A stretch of 64,000 nt of DNA from Uloborus plumipes (lineage: Eukaryota > Arthropoda > Arachnida > Araneae > Uloboridae), in NCBI GenBank assembly GCA_038373865.1, contig JAXGGA010002042.1:62001-126000 (forward strand), in the 5' to 3' direction. Both the position numbers and the translations under genes were made by a program. Position 1 is the stretch's first letter. Every line of letters begins with the position of its first letter. The notes under the pieces are model-generated. The model was given only the letters and a program-made list of their open reading frames with translations, was not told the DNA's origin and did not search any database. Shown here one piece after another: positions 36,687-51,835 of the stretch.

Positions 36687-37713
36687 CAACGTAATATTAT
36701 TTTACCTGTCATCGACAGTTATTCAAAACTTCCTCTCTTTTTTTTTTTGAACAACGTAACTTTAGTTCATGAGCATTTTTTAGTCCGATTCTTGCACAAA
36801 ACCTTTCTGCGACAAATAATCACGTAGGAACGCAAGAGAAGTAAATAAATTGTCGAAATTAAATCTGCAACCCCCCCCCCCCCTTTTTCCAAACAACAGA
36901 CAAATATGTAATCCTTGAATTCTTCATCAAGGTGAAATGCTAAGCTTTTGAAACAGCTTAGGGCTTCTTCCCCAACAGTCAGAGAGTCAGACTAAACAAT
37001 AATAGACACCTAAATACATAATGGAAAAGTAATTAAATACAACGAATAATTAGTGTTTTAAAGAACTACATTTTTGAAATAGCTTTCTTTCAAAATTTAC
37101 CTTAAGTATTTTTTGTAATTAAAAAAAAGAGAAAATATTTAACAACGTTGTATAATCAAGTTTATATATTAATTAATTTAATTAGATTTTTAAAATAAAA
37201 TAGGTTTTAAAAATGACAATTATTATCTGTTTTTCAGTCTAAAAACATTTACTAACTTCTTTTGACATAAATTATAGATTCTAAGCAAGAAACCAGCAAC
37301 GGTTAAACAATGCAGCCATTGGTGCCTAGCGTCCCTTTTTAGGGACGTTCTTAAATTGCTATAAAATCCTAAAAAAATTTAAAATTTATAAAATTGCAAA
37401 AAAAGGTAAACTAAAACATCAATCAAAGTAGCACATATATCAAACACAGATAGATCTACTTGTTATTAGCTTTAAAAACTTAGCTTTTTGTTCTTGAGAT
37501 TGTGAACGATGTAATTTTTGATAAAGATCATAATCAAATGGCTACAGATCACACTTTACAGCGGTTATGTGCTGAAATCTGTTAATACGGAATTGAAGCA
37601 ATACCAAAGCAATAATTGAACACAATTATTTGGTTGAAATGTTCATTTGTGGAAAATTCAGACTCACTTTTTGAACCGTCCCTAAAAAGGGACGCTAGGC
37701 ATTAATGGGTTAA

Positions 37714-37989
37714 TGGCAATTTTGGAATGGATGAGGAGCTAAGTTTTTTCAAAAATCACTACCGCCACTTGATACCACTTGACCACCTATACCAACTTTT
37801 TAAATATTGTGAGTCATTTGCAGTGTTGGGGTATTTTTGAAAATCTTACCGGACAACAAAATGCAACGTATAATTAATGATCTTAGTTAAGGAGGGGGAG
37901 GGGTGGGCGCAGTTTATACGACGATTTGATGTTGTTAAGGAATCGAATCATCATTTTCAGAGTATGTAATTGAATTCTTTGAAGAGTAA
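37714..37989. other. Spacer
   Basis: No feature recognised; a G-rich patch lies near 37891. Confidence 0.5.
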
Positions 37990-37997
37990 TTTAGTAT

Positions 37998-38198
37998 CAG
38001 GGGCCGATCCGGAAGGACGTCAGGGGTGTCATGAGCCGCCCCCCATTTTAAATGACCAAATATTGCCTAAAACAGCGTTTTCTAAGACTTATATTTCAAA
38101 AAAATTGCACTACGTCCGTTTTCGCACGAAAACTGCACTTTGACTCCTCCTACTCCGAAAACGACCCCCTCCTAAACTAGAAGTTGGATCCGTCCTTG
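37998..38198 (+). mobile_element. 201-bp hAT MITE with 8-bp TSD
   Basis: Ends CAGGGGCCGATCCGGA and, complemented, CAAGGACGGATCCAAC. The flanks TTTAGTAT (37990-37997) and TTTAGAAT (38199-38206) agree at 7 of 8 bases. It has no coding capacity. The end type is related to that at 31433. Confidence 0.87.
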
Positions 38199-38206
38199 TT
38201 TAGAAT

Positions 38207-41100
38207 AAATGCATTTCTATTTTTATGCACATTTTTAGAACAAATTTCCGTATCAAAGCTGCAGAAATGGTAAATATGATTCCTAAAAAAATCTACACGT
38301 TTGTAACGGCAACAAATATTTAAAAAATGCCCTTACAAATGTAAAAGAAAAAAATTTAAAACAAAAAATAGTTCCATTTAAGTATCAAAAGTTTTAACTG
38401 AAACATAATTTCATTCCTAAAGTTATAAATAATTATTATTGTTTTTTATTTTTATTTATTTATTTATTTATTTTTTATACGCTTTAGAAATTACTTAAAG
38501 AAGAAACTAAACATTTGCGTGTTGACATCTTTCTTTGTATAGTCCATGTTTCAGTAAACTACTTTTACTAAAAAAATTATTTATCAAGTCCCGATGATTT
38601 CTCCATCTTCAAAGGTTATCTCTGCTGTCGATGAGTATTGAACAAACAGAATTTTTCGCAAAATATCAAAAATAATATGTTTGAGGGGGAAGGGGGGATC
38701 TAGTTAATATTGTATTTAAAGCTATTAGTTGTCAGCTTCGTGCTGAAACGCGTAGAACTTTACAATGAGACCTAAGTGAAGTATTAGTTGTTACAGAGTT
38801 GTGAACGATTATGTCAAGGGTAACAGTATACAAGATTTGGTAAAATCATGTAAAAATTCTACGGACGACTCAAAAAATTAAGAGACACATTCAACTGCAA
38901 ACATTTTGAAAAATAAAACTAGTCTTAACTACTAATTATCCCCTTAAGATCAACTCAACATTGTTGATTAAATTTTAACTATTTCAGTCATTATTCTTCA
39001 TTCAACAGCAATATTACTTCGCTTGAATTTATGGTGTTATCATAACATTACAAGCATTACTGTCTAAAATTTTTTCATGCGACCTCCGCCGCATCTGCGG
39101 ACGCGCCAAGTCTCTTCGGACTTTCTCGAAATAGGGGGGAAAAGCAACGAGGAAGTAGTAAGCGAACAAAAGCTGAAGGCATCAGGTAGTGCGCATCCTA
39201 AACCTATCTCCCCTTTTTCAGATGGAAGCGTCCGTAGCTTCCAGGCGTACAATACGCAAACAGACAACTGTTACTGTTAAACTACAATTACAAAACAAGC
39301 ATTTAATGTAACACAGAACAATTTTATGTCATAGTACACGAAATGATAATGAATTAAGAAACAACTGATACGATTGTTGAACCTCATTCTCTCTCTTGAC
39401 ATTTAATTTGCAAGCAATTTGCTGTAATTATTGATTCCACAATTCCACTCATTTCATCATTAGTTCAACTTAGCTTCCGTTTAAGTTCTACAAACTTGAA
39501 TAAATTAAATTACTAGACATCGATTTCTAACAAAGTCTATGCTTAAGTTTCAGTGTAGTATACTGTTTGACTATATTTTATTTAGTGAATTAGACATCTT
39601 ACCATTTCAAGTTTTTGCTTATTGTTACTAGGTTAGGTGCTATGTATGCATGTGGGATTCAATCATTAAATAGAAAGTGAGAAGTTTCTGATGCGTAATT
39701 AAATCAATCTTCACTCTTCAATAAACTTAAAATAGCAAATACGCCTAAACAGACATTAATTAGTTATTTTAAATTCATCTCTAAGAGCTACGTTTGCAAA
39801 ATTTAGTATCAATACCTTTTTATTCTTTCAGTAAATTACGACTTTGAAACATTTGGTAGTAAGAATTAAACTAATACCTTTATGCCTGAAAAACAAATTA
39901 TGGTTTTCAACGTTTTATCGCACAAATATTGCAGATTGCTGCACACACGTATTTCGGGGTTAAAAGGAACCTCTTTTTCAAAGAAGTGTGAGCTTCAGGA
40001 TGCAAAGTCTTCCAAGAAAAGTTAAGGGATTTCCAAGAAAGATTTTCCATTTTTTAACAATTTCTCCAGAAAAGGTTTTTTTTTTTTTTTTCACTGCTTC
40101 AAATTTTCCGGAAACTTTGCATCTCTGCGCTGAAGTGATGTTTTCGGATAAAATCAGTTAAGTTGCTTACTTTTCGAGAATTATCAATTTGCTCCATTTC
40201 GACATTCGCGATTAGAGAGGCAGAGGCAGCAGTAGCGAATCTTGCTGTGTTCACTGAGATGCTTGAACTTACTGGCATTCATTTTAAAGGGATCGTGGTG
40301 ACGGTCGTTCAAAGCTTCCTGAAAAGACGACAATAAGAAGCTGAAGGTATTTCCTACGTAAATAAGCAATACAACCGCGGTCTCTGCAAATCAAAAACAA
40401 GCCACGGATAGATGGAGTTCAAGAAGCAATAGCAGAACTGCAAAAAATTAAAACCGAAAAATCATTTAACAAACAATCAGTGAAAGAAGTAGAACTCGTA
40501 ATATAAACAACCAATAGAAGCGTAAAATATGCCAAAAACAAGAGTTTTGACTTGAACTTCAAATCAAAGTATAAATAATCCCAGTTTGGACGAAGGAAAA
40601 GAAACAACAAAAGAGTGACATTGGCTGGAAAAAGAAACCATACGGAGCAAACAAGAAGCGTTTTAAAAGGCCGTAAAGTAGAGTAGAAAAACAGATAATG
40701 AAGGAATTTGTCTTAAAAAGGTGTAGATTTTTTAAAATATAAATATGAATTATGTGGGTTCACCAAATAAAACCATGTAGACCAATAAGGCCAACGCCGC
40801 ACTTTTCTGTACAGGATAGCAAAATCTCTATAGATCGTGATTTTATCATCATCAAGAAGTCAATCTGATGATAAAGCATTACCAACAGGCAAAAGTGAAG
40901 CAACAGTTATTACAAAAAAGGCTAGTTAAAATTGCCTGCTCTTATTTTGCAGTAAAATCTTTCTTCGCAATTCACTAGTTTACTAGAACAAAAAAAAGTA
41001 GTTAATTGTTCTAGTAAACCTAATTTATGTAGCTGACGAATTCAAAAAGAAAGCTATAACTGCGTGCATTATATAATTTTTTATTTCTAAGATTTGATAG
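38207..41100. other. No gene firmly recognised; two candidate exon-like patches
   Basis: Mostly AT-rich. Two patches have more balanced composition. 39064-39280 is open on both strands. 40184-40369 is open on the minus strand, where a TTTTCAG|G acceptor-like and CCA|GTAAGT donor-like pair encloses about 48 bases. No protein family was recognised in either. A perfect 12-bp inverted repeat (GTTTACTAGAAC) spans 40978-41019. Confidence 0.4.
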
Positions 41101-41108
41101 CCTTGGAC

Positions 41109-41954
41109 CAGTGGTCGGAAGTAGCGCGCTACAAGTAGCGAAACTACTGTAGTAGCTACATTTTTCAGTAGTTTGTAGTGTAGCGCACTACTTTTTTAAA
41201 AAAAGTAGAGTAGTGAGTAGCGCGATACAAAAAAATAGTAGTTAGTAGCGATTTCTGGAAACTACTTTTAAATTAAAAAAAAAATGAAAAAAAAATTAAA
41301 AAAAAACTGAACGAAGGAAAAAAACAAGGTTTAATTGACTCTGACCGGTGCAAATCTTGCACGAGTACAGCAGTGGACGCAATGAGAAATAAGAACTATA
41401 AAAATATGAGCTGATCCTTAGATACATCATTTTGACGAAATACATTCTATCTGTTTGATGTCATTGGTTTATTTGGCATCATAATTTTTATATTCCTTCA
41501 AATAATTTTCATGTTCCTTAATATTCCCTGGCAAGAAATTTAAAAAAAATGAAGGTTGAATTCTTTCAATCTTTCAACTTTTGAATCCTTTCCTTGTGGC
41601 GAATATTCGTAAAAATTGTAAAAAAAAAGCTAAAAAGGACAAATTTTAGCACCTTTTTTTTTTAAAAAAAAAGGAAAAGTAACAAATAAATTCAAGGACA
41701 ATTCCTAGTTCTATTCCATATTCAAATGAGTTAATTTATTAATGTAAACCACTTTTCGAATTTTTTCGGTCAATCCTCAAACGGTGTATGCTTTTTATTT
41801 ATTTATTTTTTAAAAAGTAGCGAAGTAGCGACTACAATTCAAAAGTAGTTTGTAGTCGCTACATTAAAAAAAGTAGTTGTAGTTAACTACATTTTTAACA
41901 AAGTAGTTGTAGTTGTAGTTCGCTACAAAATAAATGTAGTTTTTCCAACCACTG
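41109..41954 (+). mobile_element. 846-bp hAT MITE rich in GTAGC motifs
   Basis: Ends CAGTGGTCGGAAGTAGCG and CCAACCACTG. Both subterminal regions consist of many GTAGC / GCTAC / AGTAGTT motifs in both orientations. The 8-mers on each side, CCTTGGAC (41101-41108) and CCCTAGAC (41955-41962), match at 6 of 8. The right duplication doubles as the left duplication of the next element. Confidence 0.9.
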
Positions 41955-42600
41955 CCCTAGACGAGTTCTTCTCAACCGGTGTGCTGTAAAAAGGTCCGTA
42001 TAGTAAGCCATTTTATTTTCGGGGTTGTAGAAAAAAGAAGAAAATATGAGTATTTTACCTGTGCAAAAGTTCCATCGGGGCGAACTACACCGCTCAAAAC
42101 AATTTGGGGAGCAAGGCGTTTCTGCAACATCCCGATTTCTGACCTTATCTCTTTTTTCTGGTTTTTGACGTCCTGAACTTTGATTTACACATAAAGTTTT
42201 CTTCTTCCGTTTCCTGGCAGGCTTTAGATTATGAATAATTCATTTTATGTTACTTATTAGTATACATTTTTGCGTAATTTTGTTGAAACTATATGCTCCC
42301 CTAATTGTTTTGAGCAGTGTAGATCAGATAACGACTGACAACTCGTTGCCTAAACCAATAAGCATGGCAGCTAGCAAATTAATTTCGCCAACGTGTGAAG
42401 AAATTGAACGTAAAAGGATACCCAATACAATGAACGAAGCAGTCAGCGTGCCACTTCCAGACGACACCGACCGGAGAAGTTTTATTTTGAGTGGATGAAT
42501 CAATAAGCAACGGAGAGAAGGTGCACTATTCACTGTCGTTACGCTGTTTGTTGATGAGGATTGTATTCAAGATCATAGTCTTTCTGTAAACAGCTCCATT

Positions 42601-44408
42601 ACACTGTTCGACAAAAAAAAACCTTGAAAATGCTTCTGGCATTTTGAAGGCTGATTCTTATGTAAAATGACCCCCTGAATCCGAATATGACCCCCGTTTT
42701 CCCCCATCACGTACCAATTTTTTTTAAAACGCCCCCCTTTTTTTTTCATTTTTCCTTAGTTTCAGAGCTATTATATTTTTTTGGAGGGGAAAGGAGCCTT
42801 ATATTCACCCCTAAATTTTTTTGGAGGTCAAGAGAGACTCAAAGTTTAAAATCATGAGCACCGAGAAAAAATCGGGGAACTTGGGGGGGGGGGCGTAGCC
42901 CCCCAAAATATTTGAAAAATCACCAAAAACGATCTTTTTATTCTAGTTTCTTTAAAAACACCTTTAAAACATTTTTTTCGGTGCAGAACCAGAGTATAGA
43001 ATCCGCTCCTATGGCTCCTGGGTCAGAAAAAATTTTCACGCTGTAAATTTTTTTTTAAAAAATAAAATAATGCTCTAAAAATCGCACTTTGCACTCGAGT
43101 TTTAAAGCAGGTCTTCAGCCAAAAAAACAAAATTGTGGCTGATTCTTATGTCAAATGACCCCCTATTTCCAAATATGACCTCAGTTTCCCCCTCCACCTC
43201 CTCTTTCCAGAGCGCCCCCCCCCCCCCAATTCAGAGTCATTTTACTAATTCGGAGGGGAAAAGTACATTACGTAACCCGTTAACATAATTCTAAAAGGCA
43301 ACAGAGGTTCAAAGTTCAAAATCATGTACATGTGTGCCAAAAATATAAACTAGGGCAATATACCCCCCCCCCCAAAAAAAAAAATCTTCTTTTCCTGTTT
43401 TTCTAAGAGACGTTTTAAACCTTTTTTTTTTTTTTTTTTTTGTGAAAAATCAGAGTATTTGATTTTCTCTTTGATTAATGTGTTCGAAATTATTTCGCTT
43501 TGTTAGGAAACAAATTATATTATAAAATAAAATAAATTTTTTTTTTTCTTGTAAGGGTGGCTCGTTGCATATCAGTCGCATCGCAGGTTCGCATGAAAGA
43601 AGACACTGTTCCGGCTGACTCTTCTGCAAAGTGACTCATTTTTCCCAAATACTATAAATTATAATTTTGGCACACATGTACATGATTTTGATCTTTGAAC
43701 CTCTGTTGCCTTTTAGAATTATGTTAACGGGTTACGTAATGTACTTTTCCCCTTCGAATTAGCAAAATGACTCTGAATTGGGGGGGGGGGGCGCTCTGGA
43801 AAGAGGAGGTGGAGGGGGGAAACTGAGGTCATATTTGGAAATAGGGGGTCATTTGACATAAGAATCAGCCACAATTTTGTTTTTTTTTTTTTTGGCTGAA
43901 GACTTGCTTTAAAACTCGAGTGCAAAGTGCGATTTTTAGAGCATTATTTTATTTAAAAAAAAAAATTTACAGCGTGAAAATTTTTTCGGACCCAGGAGCT
44001 ATAGGAGCGGATTCTATACTCTGGTTCTGCACCGAAAAAAATGTTTTAAAGGTGTTTTTAAAGAAACTAGAATAAAAAGATCGTTTTTGGTGATTTTTCA
44101 AATATTTTGGGGGGCTACGCCCCCCCAGGTTCCCCGATTTTTTCTCGGTGCTCATGATTTTAAACTTTGAGTCTCTCTTGACCTCCAAAAAAATTTAGGG
44201 GTGAATATAAGGCTCCTTTCCCCTCCAAAAAAATATAATAGCTCTGAAACTAAGGAAAAATGAAAAAAAAAGGGGGGCGTTTTAAAAAAAATTGGTACGT
44301 GATGGGGGAAAACGGGGGTCATATTCGGATTCAGGGGGTCATTTTACATAAGAATCAGCCTTCAAAATGCCAGAAGCATTTTCAAGGTTTTTTTTTGTTG
44401 AACAGTGT
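42601..44408 (+). mobile_element. 1.8-kb foldback element with duplicated arm modules
   Basis: The left arm (42601-43347) is the reverse complement of 43656-44408, with about 308 bp between. Ends are ACACTGTTCGACAAAAAA and its complement. Each arm itself holds two diverged direct modules of about 490 bp, both starting with GGCTGATTCTTATGT and followed by ATGACCCCC. The overall order is therefore M1-M2-spacer-M2'-M1'. No reading frame is conserved. TSD not resolvable. Confidence 0.9.
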
Positions 44409-44482
44409 TATTAATGTGAACCCGGGTAATCAAATATTTCGCATTAAGGATAAATATATAAAATTGTGAACGAAAGTTTGGG

Positions 44483-44520
44483 GCGTCGTGCTGGACGCCT
44501 ATATGCAACCAGCACGACGC
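44483..44520 (+). other. Perfect 12-bp stem hairpin
   Basis: GCGTCGTGCTGG (44483-44494) pairs fully with CCAGCACGACGC (44509-44520) around a 14-nt loop. A perfect palindrome, TATACCGGTATA, follows at about 44526. It could be an element end or a remnant terminator-like structure. Confidence 0.85.
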
Positions 44521-44530
44521 TTTATATACC

Positions 44531-45181
44531 GGTATATGTATAAATAAAATGAAGAATGTGTTGTACGTATGTATGTATGTTCCCTATAAAAATCCACAGT
44601 TTACGTCGGGTCTGGATCAAATTTAGCAGAGAGGTACTTGGGCGCCCAGGAAGGGTCGTGGGAGGGGGGGGGGGGGGGGTCAAACGAAAAAAAAGTACCA
44701 ATCCGTTCAAATTTCAATTTAAGGACCCAAAAATGACATAAAGTTGCTCTTTCTACCCGATATAATTATCGGAGCTTCTTGATTTTGATCTCATTGAAAG
44801 ATCACGAAAAATACCTCTTAGGGGATTTTCCTTTCAAATGTTTCCAAATTACTAATTAATATTTTCACCAGGAAAAAGCTATGGGCATTTTTAAGTTTGG
44901 AAATATCAATTTTAAATTGGTTTTTTAAAGTCATCTGCAGGAGCATGAAAGAAATTTATCCGCGTGAAAGAACAAGTCGAATAAATGTCCGTTGACATTT
45001 TTTTTTTATTGAATATATACAAATAAAATTTTTGCTTTTCCTTTTATTCTTTTGCTGGAACAGGGAATTTAAAACTCTTTTGGCGATTGATTAAGTCTTA
45101 TCAGGACTTCTGGACACGCTTCGCTTGATATAGATTTTATTCTCAAGGTAGATCCCGTGCAGAGCTGGGCCACGCAGCTAG
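44531..45181 (+). mobile_element. Possible non-autonomous Helitron
   Basis: The start region TATGTATAAATAAAATGAAG followed by TGTATGTATGTTCCCTATAAA is a layout I associate with arthropod non-autonomous Helitrons. The 3' end finishes with a GC-rich stem-like stretch and CTAG before T (45178-45182), as Helitrons end in CTRR and insert between A and T. The 5' TC start is not clear and no Rep/helicase is present, so confidence is low. Confidence 0.35.
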
Positions 45182-45371
45182 TTCATAATAAACCTTCATT
45201 GAATTTTTTATCTTTGAAATGTTGCATAAAGCAACTGAAGGATTTTAAATGCACTCTGTTAGCGACATTATTCTATCCATATGGAGAAGGTGTCTTTTTT
45301 TTCTTGATTAATGCTTTTTTCATAATGATATTATGAAAGTTGCTTTAGTGTGCATCGAGGTTATCGAACTA

Positions 45372-45676
45372 AGGCAGGGATTCAAGTGAAACAGGCAATC
45401 GCAAATTACAATCGCGACTGGAAATGAATTACATTAGAACGTTTCTTGATAAAAACATCGTAACGTCAGCGTGACGTTTGCCTATGAAAAACGAGCAAGA
45501 TAAAACGTCACAGCCTACTTGGCGAATAAGAGGAGATCGCTGAGTGCTTGTGAGCTCTTATTGGCTCCACCCGTAGTGACGTCATGCCAATTTAAGTTGA
45601 TGATAATGTAATTCACTTCCAGTAGCGATTGCAATTCGAAGCGATCGCAGTGCTGTTTCACTTGAATCCCTGCCTA
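45372..45676 (+). mobile_element. MITE, ATTCAAGTGAAACA family, copy 2
   Basis: The inverted ends AGGCAGGGATTCAAGTGAAA and TTTCACTTGAATCCCTGCCT are nearly perfect for more than 25 bases. Inner arms contain ACTGGAA(A/G)TGAATTAC and its complement. A consensus CRE palindrome TGACGTCA lies at 45577-45584. Same family as 29049-29313. No unambiguous TSD. Confidence 0.85.
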
Positions 45677-45743
45677 ACTCTACAGTGGGCCGTAAAGTAA
45701 AAAAGGTTGAGAAGTACTGTCCTAGAGTAAGTAGATTATAGCC

Positions 45744-46435
45744 CAGCGTTTCCCAACCTTTTTGAGCTCATCGCCCCTTTCAAGTCGCTGACTGACACCC
45801 ATCGCCCCCCCCCCCCCCCATCTCTTCGAGAAACCATAACTTGGCGCAAGTGAACATCGATGTTATTAACAAATCTAAGTACCTAACTTTAATTTGAAGT
45901 AAAATGTATGTAATAAAGCGATTATAACCAATCCCTTTTAAACTAAAAGTATTAATACATATACAAAATATCTTAATTTATTTTTTATTTCACAAAGCGA
46001 ACTGATATAATCATTTAAATGGTAACATTTAACTAAGATCATGGACGTACTTTTTAAAAAACAGAAGCACATTTTTCAAGAAATTATTTTCTTTTCTACA
46101 CTGGAGTTGGGGGAATTAAAATCATTAAAACTGATAATTTGAAGGAAAATAAATTGAAAATTTAAAAATTGACAGTGAATGACAAAATACTTTATAAGTT
46201 TCATCCGAGGTGCAAGGAGGAAGCTCTAAAAATTTAATTTGTTTCTTTCTTAACTTGTGATCAATTATCTGAACTCTGAACTACAGGTTTCGTACATGTT
46301 TACAATTGCTGATTTCGCTACCCTTATTACTGCTGTTTTCTCTTCTGAACAACGCATCGCCTCTTGAGAATTTACCGCCCCTTTGAGGAATCAAATCGCC
46401 CCTTTGGGGGCGATTGCCCCCAAGGGGAGCCACTG
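45744..46435 (+). mobile_element. hAT-like MITE, CAGCGTTTCCCAACC end
   Basis: Left end CAGCGTTTCCCAACC and, complemented, CAGTGGCTCCCCTTG. ATCGCCCC(C)TTT motifs recur near both ends (45771-45822 and 46370-46420). No exact duplication. The interior is AT-rich without coding. Confidence 0.65.
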
Positions 46436-46592
46436 CGTAGCCCAATAATTCCATATGATTTGTATAATTAGGACTCCGATGTCCTTATTAAGACACGAAA
46501 AGGCCAAGTGGAGGATATGATCCAGTGCTACATATACAGCACATACTTTATGTACACGAACTGTGCATAGGAGTCGGAGTGCCCAAAATACG

Positions 46593-51000
<4,408 letters not shown>

Positions 51001-51432
51001 AAAATATTTTTGGAAAAAAAAAATAGAACCGACTTCAGTTGGGAATTGCTCTAAAAAGTAAAAAATAATTTTTTTCTTTGAACACCATCGAAACTACTTT
51101 TAAACATAAGTTTTGAAGTCGGCGCAAAAACGATAGGTAAAATGATATTTAACCATATTTTACCAACATTTTTTCAAAGAAACCATTGAAAATTAAAAGC
51201 AGAATATTTGTACCATTACACGAATGTGTGGTAATCAATGAAATGAATCCATTAAAATTTATATTTATAGTTGAGTTGTAGTTGCGTATGATTCTATACA
51301 TTGTTTTTGCGCCGACTTCAAAACTTATGTTTAAAAGTAGTTTCGATGGTGTTCAAAGAAAAAAATTATTTTTTACTTTTTAGAGCAATTCCCAACTGAA
51401 GTCGGTTCTATTTTTTTTTCCAAAAATATTTT
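51001..51432 (+). repeat. Near-perfect inverted repeat, 132-bp arms
   Basis: 51001-51132 and 51301-51432 are reverse complements with only one or two differences, separated by 168 bp. Both arms contain AACCGACTTC and GAAGTCGGCGC, sharing the GAAGTCGG word with the repeat that starts 50 bp to the right. Confidence 0.93.
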
Positions 51433-51481
51433 ATTTCATTCTTTTTAGTGTAAATGCACTTAAAATAATCAAAATATAGTT

Positions 51482-51835
51482 AAAAAACCATGCAGCTGTT
51501 CAAAAAACTTGCAGACCTGGACTCGATCTCATTCCATCAGGAACTTCAAACCGACGCTTTTAACCACTTTACCATCGGGTCGCTCATTGAAGCAAGGATT
51601 TACGATAGCACATATTGTTTTTAAATAACATGAAATTTTAGTTTTTCGATCATAACTTTTTTCTAGTGAACAAATATCGTCATATGAATACATGGTACCT
51701 AAGTTAACCATCTCCTATCGATTTAAAAAAAATCGTCCAAATCGGTTCAATGGATCAGATGTTATGTGCGAACAAACAGACAAAAAAACATACGCTTTGA
51801 ATTGAGAACATCCTCCTTTTTTGAAGTCGGTTAAA
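51482..51835 (-). repeat. AACCGACTTC repeat with tRNA-like segment, copy 1
   Basis: On the minus strand it starts TTAACCGACTTC, runs about 250 bp and ends in a tRNA-like segment (about 51580-51505). That segment has a box A-like TGGTAAAGTGG, an anticodon-arm-like hairpin and a box B-like GATCGAGTCC. It is SINE-like, but the tRNA part is at the 3' end rather than the 5' head. Confidence 0.62.

Larger units (their letters stand above)
34150..36860 (-). pseudogene. piggyBac transposase, broken and split by hAT insertion
   Basis: On the minus strand, right of the hAT, the sequence reads FDNLFTSLAFLRDYLSQKG (36857 downward), matching the FDNFFTS...L...G block at a piggyBac catalytic aspartate. 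After the hAT gap it continues LVRWNNSNVITIALN, LHGV and KAKRLSNSEKK. A frameshift follows, then IPSEKWW-stop-PLFIFILEVAVQNAW near 34370-34310. Family pattern: VVKWKDNK..T.ASNFHG, then KWWWPLF....DVAV.NAW. The N-terminal third is not readable. Stops, frameshifts and the 2.1-kb insertion make it dead. Confidence 0.88.
33821..37713 (-). mobile_element. piggyBac element relic, interrupted by a hAT
   Basis: TTAA at 33821-33824 and 37710-37713 flanks the inverted ends CCCATTAATGCC and GGCATTAATGGG, which is the diagnostic piggyBac target and terminus. A hairpin motif, CGTCCCTAAAAAGGGACG, occurs at about 33954, inverted at about 37330, and at 37677 next to the right end. The asymmetric spacing resembles piggyBac internal repeats. 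A broken transposase lies on the minus strand. Subtracting the nested hAT leaves about 1.8 kb, short for an autonomous element (about 2.4 kb), so deletions have also occurred. Confidence 0.92.
41963..45719 (+). mobile_element. Larger hAT element carrying nested insertions
   Basis: Left end GAGTTCTTCTCAACC and, complemented from the right, CAGTACTTCTCAACC, a classic hAT terminus. Flanking 8-mers CCCTAGAC (41955-41962) and TCCTAGAG (45720-45727) match at 6 of 8. Its own non-nested sequence is short (about 42000-42600 and small gaps). The rest is a foldback, a possible Helitron and a MITE. No transposase was recognised. Confidence 0.8.

Noticed and set aside
39064..39280. Two opposed open frames of about 67 codons
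   Set aside because: Both strands open over the same bases, no recognisable motif, no splice evidence; left as unassigned.
51505..51580. A functional tRNA gene on the minus strand
   Set aside because: T-arm and acceptor stem pairing are poor, the anticodon loop is irregular, and the segment belongs to a multi-copy repeat; treated as tRNA-derived only.
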